From assembly GCA_023212645.1 (NCBI GenBank), contig JALBYC010000012.1, positions 1 through 64,000 of the forward strand: a stretch of 64,000 nt of DNA. The letters run 5' to 3'. Position 1 is the first letter of the stretch; every line of letters begins with the position of its first letter. Below, piece by piece: positions 31,027 to 40,294 of this stretch. Made by a program: the position numbers and the translations under genes. Origin of the DNA: Farysia itapuensis. Taxonomy: Eukaryota; Basidiomycota; Ustilaginomycetes; Ustilaginales; Ustilaginaceae. The notes beneath the pieces were generated by a model, which saw only the letters and a list, made by a program, of their open reading frames with translations, was not told the DNA's origin and did no database searches.

Positions 31027-32604
31027 TCAGGATGTCTCGTCCATGGCCACGTTCTTGTTAGCAGACTCTGGTGGAGGTGGTGATGCGTCTTCCGTCGCTG
31101 CTTTGTCTTCTTCCGCAACCTCGGTTTCTTGGGACAGCTTCCAGCTGCGCTCAAAGTACAGATTAGGATGGGTGACGGTTTCGCCTTTGCCGTCGAGACC
31201 CTGTCCCTTGCGTAGACCTTGCTTTTGGTGGGAGATCTCAAAGATGCGTGTGCAGGCGAGATGGTAGTGCCCCTGCTTGACTGACGACAAGATGTCGGAC
31301 TGCTCGGCCGAAGACAGTCCGTAGTGTTGGACCATCGCGGCCGAAAGATTGGTGGTGGAGAAGTGGCGGAAGGGACAACCGTGCGTGTCCTGTGGACCCG
31401 GCTGGTCCTGTGTGAGAATGCGCGCGCAGCTCTTGGCTGGATAGTTCATCCGCTTGCCCTCGAGTCCGTAGCCGTGACGGATGTTGTAGCGATATTCTTT
31501 GTTGAACTTGTCGTCGGTAATGTTTTTGAAGCTGCGTCGCCAGAACACGAGCGCCTCCTCAATGGGCAAGCCCAGCTCTTTGAGGAAGAGATTGTACTGC
31601 AGGCGGCCGTAGTGCTTCAGGTGACCGGTGGTATTCAATGTGGTCTGCAGATGCTTCATGCAGAGCGGCGCGTGCTTCTTGATCAGAGCATCCACCATAC
31701 TGGCAGAGATGGTCGTTGTCCCGTCGGCAGTGATGCTCGATCCAGAGTAGTCGGTCGAGATACCCGCCATGAAGCCCATGCTGAGATGCGACAGTACGGG
31801 CAAGAGTCGGTCGTCTTCATCCAGGCGCGGTAAAGCTCGTGCTGTCAACTCCAAATCCTTGTAAAGACGCGACTGGAACTCGGCCAGGACAAGACTTGAC
31901 TGTTCCTTCATAGGCACCCATGCCTGACCGGCGTGCATAAACACTCTCCGCTTCTCTACCAGATCCGTGACACGAGTCCAGTGCACCTTGAAGAAGGTCT
32001 CTGAATCAAAGGAAGAGGCCAATTTGGGATGCGTGGCAATCAGCTGCTGTTGGTATTGCCGCTTTTCGTCGTTGGACACAGGCTTCCAGTCCAATTTGAG
32101 GGAGCGCATAAAGTCTTCCCGCTCAGAAGCATCGTCCGTCTCGAATCGCAAGCGAAAGAGAAGTGACTCGGCCTTGACGAATCTCTTGCGTAGGTCTTCA
32201 CTACGGCAGAACGCGAGTCGCAGGACGAAATGGCTGACATGATCCTTGAGACGCTCGGCCATTAGATCCGTTGTCTTGACCGCAGTATTGGCATTGAGGG
32301 GCAGCAATTTCTTCGCAAGCGTGTTGACAGCATCCTTTGTCTCTCCATACGTCCGATTGCGGGCCTGAGAGGATTCAATTTCGGCCAACACACGCAAACG
32401 ATCAATCGCCCATGCCTCGAATTGCTCTATGGTGACTTCGTGAATCGGCGGCAAGGTGTAGAAGTTAAGCCGATTGGGGTATCGAGCGAGAGCTTTGTTC
32501 GTAGAAAACTGCGAGACGCCTGAGCTTGAAGATTTGGGCAGCGTTGATGAGCCAGCGCTGTCTAGCCCAAGGTGAGTGGCGGTAGGCTGCGCTGTTCGGA
32601 ACAT
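31027..32604 (-). CDS. PRI2: DNA primase large subunit (Pri2, p58)
   Basis: The protein is 525 residues. The N-terminal half has the primase-binding helical domain with SLLFRLRFE near 148. The C-terminal Fe-S domain has four cysteines at 315 (APLCMKHL), 393 (AKSCARI), 410 (HGCPFRH) and 451 (HLACTRIFE). The spacing of 78, 17 and 41 closely matches the known p58 4Fe-4S ligands. The C-terminal 40 residues are acidic. With Pri1 it makes RNA primers for DNA polymerase alpha. Its start is 210 bp from that of NUP170, and an ACGCGT (MluI cell-cycle box) lies 56 bp upstream of the ATG, fitting G1/S control. Confidence 0.96.
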   Translation of the reverse strand: MFRTAQPTATHLGLDSAGSSTLPKSSSSGVSQFSTNKALARYPNRLNFYTLPPIHEVTIEQFEAWAIDRLRVLAEIESSQARNRTYGETKDAVNTLAKKLLPLNANTAVKTTDLMAERLKDHVSHFVLRLAFCRSEDLRKRFVKAESLLFRLRFETDDASEREDFMRSLKLDWKPVSNDEKRQYQQQLIATHPKLASSFDSETFFKVHWTRVTDLVEKRRVFMHAGQAWVPMKEQSSLVLAEFQSRLYKDLELTARALPRLDEDDRLLPVLSHLSMGFMAGISTDYSGSSITADGTTTISASMVDALIKKHAPLCMKHLQTTLNTTGHLKHYGRLQYNLFLKELGLPIEEALVFWRRSFKNITDDKFNKEYRYNIRHGYGLEGKRMNYPAKSCARILTQDQPGPQDTHGCPFRHFSTTNLSAAMVQHYGLSSAEQSDILSSVKQGHYHLACTRIFEISHQKQGLRKGQGLDGKGETVTHPNLYFERSWKLSQETEVAEEDKAATEDASPPPPESANKNVAMDETS

Positions 32605-32659
32605 TGTTGAAAGTAGAAGGAGGAAAGGGACCGAGGTGTTGGCCCATTTTTACGTCAAA

Positions 32660-32665
32660 ACGCGT
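32660..32665. promoter_or_regulatory. ACGCGT MluI cell-cycle box (MBF-type site)
   Basis: The palindromic ACGCGT lies within TCAAAACGCGTCGCGA in the PRI2/NUP170 divergent promoter, 56 bp from the PRI2 start. ACGCGT is the established MBF site driving S-phase genes, including primase genes, in fungi. A single 6-mer could be chance. Confidence 0.5.
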
Positions 32666-32814
32666 CGCGAGATTGCAGACACGCTCCGTAAAGTGCAGTG
32701 AAGCCGATCTGACAGCGGTCACGTGCCAGCACTGTCAGAGCGAAAGATCGCTTCGGATTGCACTTTTCGACATTCCTTCTCGTCACCGCGTCCTACAGAG
32801 TAGTCCAGAGCGAA

Positions 32815-35800
32815 ATGGCAGCGGATCCGTACAGCCTCGAGGCGCTTGCCGAGGCAGAAGCTACGTTCCGTAGCTGCGAACACGCCAGGGTCGCGCTTCC
32901 CGAAGTCAAGCAGAGGACGCCGCCCAGAGACGCGCCCTACCACGAACATCGACTCGACGCCTGGGTCGGCTTCGAGAAGACACGCACACTCCCAATACCT
33001 CCAGACGTCTTTACCGGCATCAAAAGCTCCAGTCCTACAGCTACTCAGTCTCTCTTTCCCGAGATCCAGCGCGCCTGCATCACTGTCGACAACAAGGTGT
33101 ACTTGTGGTCCTACATGGATGGCCAAACCGCCTTTGAATTCTACTGTGTCCCTGATGACGAGGTAGTGATTGCTGCCAGTGTCATTCCTGTTCGAACCGG
33201 TGTGTTTGCCGACATTGTGACACATGTGCTTGTTCTCAGCGTCGGCGTCTCGGTTCGCGAAGCAAAGTACATCAAGGTGCTTGGCTTGTCCTACTCTCAG
33301 ACTGGCACGCAGTCCAAGGTCGAGGTTCTGGAGGCTGGTATGAGCGCTAACACCAACGGCGTACTTCTCGACAATATTAAAGGCACACGCACCGGCAGAA
33401 TATTTGCCTCTGGTTCGGACAACTGTCTTTACGAACTCGTGTACCAAAGAAACGACGGCTGGTTCACCAACAAGTGCTACTTGCGCAACATCACCAGTCC
33501 GCGTCTTTCCAATCTGTTGCCCACATTCGTCAAAGCAGAGAAGAAGTTGCTTCAAGTTACCATTGACGATGACCGCCAGCTTTTGTATACGCTCAGGCAA
33601 GGCGATCTGATCGAAGTCTTCAGCCTCCCCTCCAAAGATCACTCTGCAGCACCCGATAAACGAGGACAGACGATTGCAACTTCAGGCCAACAAGGAACCC
33701 CCCATGCTCGTCACGACGTCGGGAGTATAGTCTGGATAGGCGCCGTCGAACGCGAGCAACGATCCAATGTCCTTCTTCTCGCCGTCACCGACCGCGGCTA
33801 CCGCATCTTTCTCGACAACTTTCAGGGCCGATCCGAGCCTGCCATCACTGTTCGAGCACCTCCTATCCTCCATCAGCCGCCTGGCGTGGCGCAAACGTCT
33901 GTATATCCCCAGCAAAATCCACAAGCCCCTCCTGCTATCACCAGAGCCGTCTCCTCCGTTTTTTACGCAGGCGATATCTTCATGCTTGGCTTCAACTACA
34001 ACTCCTTGCCGTGCCAGATCTGCTGCATCACTTCTTCTCCAACACCCATGTCCACCGTCAGCAGTCCCAGCGAAACAGCGACGTACATCGATCTTGAGCT
34101 TGCGCTCAGCACGCCCGTCTTTGCACAAGTCCCGCCGTCGCGTCAGCGGTCGCCCATTACGCAAAATGCAGAGCTCGTCCGTCCCACCTACGCACAGACC
34201 CTTCGACCACCACGCAGCTTCTTGGTGTTGGACAACAACGGCCTGACAGAGCTGGTTGAACGTCGACCGGTCGATACGCTACGCGGTCTGCTCGAGTCTG
34301 GTGCTGCTATCAACAGTGCTGCGGTGATGCAATTTTTCGGTATCTACGGATCGATGGAAGCGTGTCAGACTGCTCTGACCATTGCCGCGCACAACAGCCA
34401 AGTCGCCGTGCCTCGCGTCACTATCGGCTCTGCTGGTGGTCTGCAGCAAAGTCTCGCCCAATCTCTCTCTGACGAAACCGTCGCGCTTGCTACGCGTATC
34501 TTTTTCAGCCAGTACGGTTCCTGGCCTGCTGACGCGACCATGTCAGCTGCTCTCACCACTCCGCGCACATCACGTCATGACGGTCTCGCTCTCTACATTG
34601 CCTGCATCCTGCGTCAAGTCTGGGACCGACTTATTGTCGCTCCCGAACCACCCAAACCTGGCACCAAGCCAGCTGCTGCAACTACGAGCATGACTACCTA
34701 CCGCCCTCCGACCACTTCTCTCACAAATGATCCCAAATTGCCGCTTAAGAAAGCAGATCTCGAAGAGTCGTTGCAAGATCTCGTGCCTCTGAGCGAGTTT
34801 ATGCAGCAGAATGCCAAGTTGTTTGGTATCGGCGGCTCCTCGTCAGGACGAGGGTTTGTTAATGGCGTCGGCTATGACCAAGACCGTGCTGTGAAGCTCG
34901 ACCAGGAAAGCTTCGGACGTCTGCGGGCGCTGGTGTCACGTTCTATCGAGGCCACCAACTTCATGCTCTTCCTGCTTGACCACGGTCTCCCGCCTTTGAT
35001 ACAAGCATGTTCTCAGGAAACCAAAACGGCGATTCAAAACTTGCGATTCGGTCAGCTGATCACCTCTGAGCAGGGCAAGAAGATGTCCAAGGAGCTAGTC
35101 ACGGCGCTCATCGAGGCGCGGATCGGTGCTCAGGTCAGTATTGATGCTGTGGCAGACGCGCTGCAAGCCCGGTGCGGAAGCTTCTGTTCCGCCGATGACG
35201 TGCGTCAGTACAAGGCGACCGAGTGCATCCGTCGCGCTAAACAGACCCAGTCGGAACAGGACAAGATGGAGAACCTGCGCATGAGCCAAAAGCTGCTCGG
35301 CAAAGGTGCCAGCCAGCTGTCGGTGGAGAAGCTGACGGCCATCTGCGACGACTACCGCAAGCTGGGCTACGCGACGGGCGCCATTGAGCTCGCTTTGCAG
35401 TGCGCCGCTGAATGGGACCCTGCAGGCATAGCTGCGGCCTACCTGTCGGAGGCAAACCCTGATGCGCCCAGCAATCAGGCGCGAAAAGAGATCAGCGATA
35501 AATTGCAGCAGTCCTTCCAGCTGGTATTTGACACGCTCAAGGAGCTCGATGACCAGCTCGACGCTGCATACAACTTGGAAGCAGACGAGGCGCAGGTCCG
35601 GCTGGTGATAGCTGCGCGAGATCGAAACCGGACGGAAGCATACGCACGGGCGGAAGCATCTACCAACGTTCTCTTCCACGACAGCTTCTACCGCTGGCTC
35701 ATTGAGCGTAAAATGACGGACCAGCTTCTGTCGCTGCGCACTCCATATCTTGAAGCTTATCTGGTCAAGAGGCCGACAGGAGTCAAGGCGCAAGACGCGG

Positions 35801-36876
35801 CGTATCTGCGTACTCTGCGCAACTTGTTGTGGCAATTTTACGTCCGACATGGCGAATGCTTTGCTGCAGCGCAGGTCTTGGATGCTCTGGCGCATTCGCG
35901 CGAGCTGGAATTGAACTTGCGTGAACGAATCGAGTACCTGGCTCTGGCCGTGGGTAATGCCAAGTCTGTCTCGCCCTCGCGAGCGGGCGCCAACGACGTA
36001 GTCACCTTTCTCACGCAGTCGGAGGACTCGCTCGAAGTGGCGCAGATCCAAGCTCGAGTACTGCAAGCGCTGGAACAGCTTCGACCGGAAGACCTCGATG
36101 CCGAACGTGGCGCCCTGCTCGCCGACTCGATCGAGTGGCTCAACGAAGAACTGCTGGACCTCTCCACCCTGTACAAGAATCTTGCTGAGCCATTCGAATT
36201 GCTGGAAGAACAGTTGGCGATGATCGCAGCTGCCGAACTCAACGATGCCGGTCTCGTGGTGGACATCTGGACGGCGTTAATCTCGAAACAGCACGCGAGC
36301 AGTAAAGCCGAGGAGGGGTACAAGGCGATTTCGACGCTGACGGTGGAACTATTCACCCGATTGGGACGGAATGAGGTGGCGTGTCCGATGGATCATGTGA
36401 TGGATCTGCTGTTGCGGTATGGGTATGAGCAGACACGGGCGTCTAATGCGCCGAGGGAGGACAGTATTCCTGTTGGGTTCCGTAGCAAGTCCAACGACGG
36501 CCGCTCGACCATCCCCGACGGCTGGGCCAGTCAGACCATGCTCCAAGCTACCAGCCTACCGGAACTCATCCTCGACATTCTCGAGTCTGCACTCGCATCC
36601 ACACCACAGCCCTGGAACACCCAGCACGGCCAGGCATATCTCCAGGCCGAAATCGCCGACTTTGCCCATACCTGGGTCAAACTCTCCACCACTTCGGGCG
36701 CTCGCGCCTCTGACCTCTCGTTTGCGCTCTCGTCGGCCGATGTACCCCCGCTCTCTTCAACGCACGTCCACCGTCTGTACAACACACTCAATGCCCTCCT
36801 CCTCAAACCCTCCCAGCGCCAAACTCAGCTGGAGAAAGCGAGAGCCTCTATTGATCTCCTCAAATTGTACTACTAG
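32815..36876 (+). CDS. NUP170: Nucleoporin Nup170/Nup155
   Basis: The protein is 1353 residues from the ATG at 32815; the frame upstream has only a TTG. The N-terminal half is the non-canonical beta-propeller, with family signatures such as LPIPPDVF, VYLWSYMDGQ and GRIFASGSDNCLYELVYQ. The C-terminal half is an alpha-solenoid with LRQVWDRLIV, FMLFLLDHGL and similar helices. Nup170/155 is an inner-ring scaffold component of the nuclear pore complex, with links to the membrane and chromatin. Length and domain order are normal for the family. A Pro/Gln-rich loop interrupts the propeller at about residues 360-400. There is no intron. Confidence 0.95.
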   Translation: MAADPYSLEALAEAEATFRSCEHARVALPEVKQRTPPRDAPYHEHRLDAWVGFEKTRTLPIPPDVFTGIKSSSPTATQSLFPEIQRACITVDNKVYLWSYMDGQTAFEFYCVPDDEVVIAASVIPVRTGVFADIVTHVLVLSVGVSVREAKYIKVLGLSYSQTGTQSKVEVLEAGMSANTNGVLLDNIKGTRTGRIFASGSDNCLYELVYQRNDGWFTNKCYLRNITSPRLSNLLPTFVKAEKKLLQVTIDDDRQLLYTLRQGDLIEVFSLPSKDHSAAPDKRGQTIATSGQQGTPHARHDVGSIVWIGAVEREQRSNVLLLAVTDRGYRIFLDNFQGRSEPAITVRAPPILHQPPGVAQTSVYPQQNPQAPPAITRAVSSVFYAGDIFMLGFNYNSLPCQICCITSSPTPMSTVSSPSETATYIDLELALSTPVFAQVPPSRQRSPITQNAELVRPTYAQTLRPPRSFLVLDNNGLTELVERRPVDTLRGLLESGAAINSAAVMQFFGIYGSMEACQTALTIAAHNSQVAVPRVTIGSAGGLQQSLAQSLSDETVALATRIFFSQYGSWPADATMSAALTTPRTSRHDGLALYIACILRQVWDRLIVAPEPPKPGTKPAAATTSMTTYRPPTTSLTNDPKLPLKKADLEESLQDLVPLSEFMQQNAKLFGIGGSSSGRGFVNGVGYDQDRAVKLDQESFGRLRALVSRSIEATNFMLFLLDHGLPPLIQACSQETKTAIQNLRFGQLITSEQGKKMSKELVTALIEARIGAQVSIDAVADALQARCGSFCSADDVRQYKATECIRRAKQTQSEQDKMENLRMSQKLLGKGASQLSVEKLTAICDDYRKLGYATGAIELALQCAAEWDPAGIAAAYLSEANPDAPSNQARKEISDKLQQSFQLVFDTLKELDDQLDAAYNLEADEAQVRLVIAARDRNRTEAYARAEASTNVLFHDSFYRWLIERKMTDQLLSLRTPYLEAYLVKRPTGVKAQDAAYLRTLRNLLWQFYVRHGECFAAAQVLDALAHSRELELNLRERIEYLALAVGNAKSVSPSRAGANDVVTFLTQSEDSLEVAQIQARVLQALEQLRPEDLDAERGALLADSIEWLNEELLDLSTLYKNLAEPFELLEEQLAMIAAAELNDAGLVVDIWTALISKQHASSKAEEGYKAISTLTVELFTRLGRNEVACPMDHVMDLLLRYGYEQTRASNAPREDSIPVGFRSKSNDGRSTIPDGWASQTMLQATSLPELILDILESALASTPQPWNTQHGQAYLQAEIADFAHTWVKLSTTSGARASDLSFALSSADVPPLSSTHVHRLYNTLNALLLKPSQRQTQLEKARASIDLLKLYY

Positions 36877-36996
36877 CACTCATAACTTCATCTCACACAA
36901 AGACGCCGCAAATTTCAACAAACACATCTCATGCTTGAGAAGGCATCGTGTGCAAAAAATGACTGTACAGAGTAGGGAAGCTATGTGCGCTGCGAT

Positions 36997-38303
36997 TTAT
37001 GAGCGGTACTTGTGGATCTCGGTGCGGTCGCGACCTCGGATCCAGTCAGGTTCAGTGCCAGGGTAGTAGATGTCAGTCCAGAGAGTCTCCTCCTTGGGCT
37101 GTGGGGATTGCTTGGCCTCTTCTACGGCCTGGTCGACCTCTTCCTTGGCGGCCTTGTCAATCTTTTTGAGTGTGGATTCCTCAACAACGCCCCAGTCGAG
37201 AATGCGCGACTTGAGACCCTGGATTGGGTCGGAAGAGGATCGCATAGCCTGGATCTCGTCTCGGGTTCGGTAGGTGGTACCCGGGTCGGACAACGAGTGT
37301 CCACCGTATCGGTAGGTGACGAGCTCCATAAGCAAGGGGCCGTTGCCGCCCAATGTCCACTGGGAAGCATGCTTGGTGGCGGCGGCGACTGCGAGGACGT
37401 CCATGGCGTTGACCTGGATACCGGGAATCACGTCACCACGAGTGTAGTACTGGGTGTTCATGGAGGATCGTTCGGCGGATGTGCCCATTCCGTATTTGTT
37501 GTTTTCGCAGACAAAGACAGCAGGAAGGTTCCAGAGCTTGGCCATGTTGTAAGCCTCAAAGACCTGACCCTGGTTGGAAGCACCGTCACCGTACATGGCA
37601 AAGGTGGCGTCGCCCGAGTTGAGGTACTGCTGTGCGAAGGCGATTCCGGCACCGACGGGGACTTGGGCACCGACAATGCCGTTACCACCAAAGAAGGTAG
37701 GGGTGAACATGTGCATGGAGCCACCCTTGCCCTTAGAGATACCGGCTTCACGGCCAAAGAGCTCGGCAATGACCGACTTGATGCTTCCTCCCTTTTGGAC
37801 GGTGAAAGGGTGGCATCGGTAAGCAGTAATGAGCTTGTCAGAGGGCTTCATGCCGGCCTCCATGCCGACAGCGACAGCCTCCTGTCCGATAGCAAGATGA
37901 CAAAATCCACGGATCAACTTCTGCTTGTAGAGCTGGTCAGCAGCCATTTCCATTCGTCGCATCTTGACCATCTCTGAGTAGTGACCGATGAGTTCATCTT
38001 TGCTGGTCTCCCACTCGAGCTTTGGCACTTCGAATTTGTAGCCCTTGAAGGACTCCTCGTTGAGCTCGACAGTGAACTTTTCGGATGAGGACTCAGGGAC
38101 AGAAGAGGTGGGCTTGGAAGCTTCAGCTGTGATCTGGACGAAACGAGAAGAAGAGGGGATGGCGCTTCGCGAGTAGGCAGGCTGTGGGACGGAGAGAAAA
38201 GGTTAGCTGGCGATGTCGAGTGCAAGCGCTCGTGGGGCGAGTAACATACCAAAGTCTTCGCCTTGACTGCTGTGCGCAGCATGTTCCTGGAAAGGGAAGC
38301 CAT
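36997..38303 (-). CDS. PDA1: Pyruvate dehydrogenase E1 alpha subunit, two exons
   Basis: Exon 1 is 38303-38250 (MASLSRNMLRTAVKAKTL, a typical mitochondrial presequence). A 68-nt intron (38182-38249, GTATGT…CCACAG) joins in phase 0 to exon 2 (38181-36997). The product is 412 residues. The thiamine-diphosphate motif GDGASNQGQVFEAYNMA and the ENNKYGMGT segment are present. So is the regulatory phosphorylation loop YRYGGHSLSDPGTTYR. The enzyme decarboxylates pyruvate in the mitochondrial matrix as part of the PDH complex. The strong codon bias leaves a long in-register antisense frame open (37012-37977), which is not a gene. Confidence 0.97.
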
Positions 38304-39754
38304 CGTGGACGGTGGATGAGGGATGATGGTAGGTTCAATGAACCAGTGTGAGGGCGAGCTTGGAAACACCCAAAAATGTCAGAATCCACTCTGCCGACCC
38401 TGCAGTGAGTGAGGGAGGGCAATATTCTTTCTTCTGGCTTAAGCGCACACGAGTTTTTACCCAACTTTTCCACCAGATCCAAATCCCCCTTTCTCCCGAA
38501 CTTTGGCCGACGGTAATCAGCGATTGTATTCATATCGATTTTGGTAGCGCATCACAAACGCGTCGTCCATCGATACCACTTGACTTGCCCGATCTCGAGT
38601 AAAGTCTATTTTCTGCAGGCATTACAAGGATCACATCCGACAAGCTGGCCAGAAAGGATGTTTCCTGCAGTCTCGAGGCCCTTCAGAGCGCTGGAGGCGC
38701 TCAGCAAAATCAGGTACCAAGCTCACGAAGCTCACAAAGTTGCGAAGTTGTTGCACATGTACTGTTAGACCCTGTTATCTTCAGCAGACGTTCGATCACC
38801 GTAGGAAGAAAAGTTTGTAGAGCAGCAAAAAATGACCGAGCTTATCTGCTCTCTGACCGTCACAACACTACATACCACTCCAGCAACGGGCTCACAACGC
38901 AATAGCAAGATCGTTCTGACTCGGTGTAACGCCTGTGCAACTAACCCTTCTCTTTAAGCAGCCATTGGACTTGTCGGAGTCGCATCAGGAGGACTCAGCA
39001 ACGTGACAGAGTACCTGACCGCAGCTGCTGGTCTCGTCTTCCTGGCCTTTGTACCGAGAATCGCCATCTGTTGCCGTGCAAGGGTCACAATGATGAATAA
39101 CATATATATAGAGTCAAGCACGGTCTGGACGTGATCCCTACGTGGAAGCGTCCATCTGGCGATACTTTTGTTTTATACCTGATACCAACACCCTTGCACA
39201 ACAACAGATGGCGAACCTCGAAAATACAGGTCAGGATTGCACCTGTATGCTGCCTCTGTCACAGCTAGTCGCCGACGAGGTCTGTTTATTCACCTTGTCG
39301 TAGCGAAAAGAGGTTGTAGTCATTCCTTGCGCTCTGTAACGTGCCTTTAATACATCCTTTGAGAACACACAGATCAGACTGGTTATTGGTTCGTCGGACT
39401 GCTTTCCGCCCAGGACTTCTCCCCAGACGTACAGTGACAGCTTGAGTGCCTCGGCCTGCTAGAAGACAGACAATCAAGCGGCGGCATGCGACTATGCCAA
39501 GTAGCGAAAGCGAGGAAAAAAGCGAGACAAAAGAGTTTGGATTGTTAGACTGTCGTTTGTGTAAGCTCGGATCCGGAAAAGCGCCCTGGTCCATCATCAA
39601 TCTGCAACGCTAGCTTATTCCCATCACTGGCCCCCGCACATCAGGTCTCTAAACCGACCAGACTACAACGTGAGTAGAACGCTGAGCATAAGAGGGCGTT
39701 GTTTCGCGCTGCTAACTTGCTCTGACGGTGTTCTTGTTCATTGTAGCAGGCAGT
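38304..39754. other. Large divergent intergenic region PDA1 / complex I subunit
   Basis: At 1.45 kb this is the longest gap in the core. It should hold the PDA1 promoter and the leader of the small complex I gene, including a 5' UTR intron. At 38962-39134 a frame reads AIGLVGVASGG… with a membrane-like stretch and is preceded by CTAACCCTTCTCTTTAAGCAG, a plausible branch and acceptor. No upstream exon joins in phase, so I do not call a gene. No tRNA was recognised. Confidence 0.4.
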
Positions 39755-40067
39755 ATGGCGGGAACTAGCGGAGCCTCCTCCTCACGATGGTACAGACCTA
39801 TGCATGGCTTCCACCCACATCAGCCGGCGCTCAAACACCGATGGGGCGCAAAGCTCCTCGGCGCAACCATGTGGTTCTTCATCTTCTATCGTGCCAGACA
39901 AGACGGTCCCGTCATGCTTGTAAGTACAAAGACCTCCTCGAGCTTTTATTCCAGTCGGGTAAGGAATCGATGGCTGATCGTCTCTCTTCTTTCGCGCCTT
40001 TCCGCAGGGGCTCAAGAGTCATTTTGACGACCATCACGACGACCATCATGACGACGAGCACCACTAA
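39755..40067 (+). CDS. Small complex I subunit, NDUFB2-like, two exons
   Basis: Exon 1 is 39755-39919 (55 codons). An 88-nt intron (39920-40007, GTAAGT…CCGCAG) follows in phase 0, and exon 2 is 40008-40067. The product is 74 residues. It has a basic N-terminus with WYRPMHGFHPHQPALKHRWG, a single membrane helix (AKLLGATMWFFIFYRARQDG) and a short GLKSHF link. It ends in an Asp/His-rich tail (DDHHDDHHDDEHH). The W..GA..WFFIFYR..DGP..LGL pattern resembles fungal NDUFB2 (AGGG) subunits of the complex I membrane arm. A spliced 5' UTR is likely: GTGAGT at 39670 and TTGTAGCAG ending at 39749, with a GCTAAC branch site. The assignment rests on the helix and tail, so another small mitochondrial inner-membrane protein is possible. 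Confidence 0.65.
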
Positions 40068-40294
40068 ACCACCCTGCAATCAAACATCAGCACTATCGTT
40101 TTCTACACCCTCGTTTGTGTTGTTCGAGTGAAACCCAGCGATCATATCCGTCGCGCGATAACAGGCACAAACACCGCCGAAATACAAAGCACAAGCGAGG
40201 CAGACCTCTCTGAGTACTTCTACAACAAACACTATATTTTTAGCTATACACGGGGGAGACAGGCGGGATCTGAGCGTTTGAGAGGGTGAAATGA

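Noticed and set aside
32719..33642. 307-codon minus-strand frame at the NUP170 start
   Set aside because: Antisense to a conserved part of NUP170 and overlapping the PRI2 promoter. No motif.
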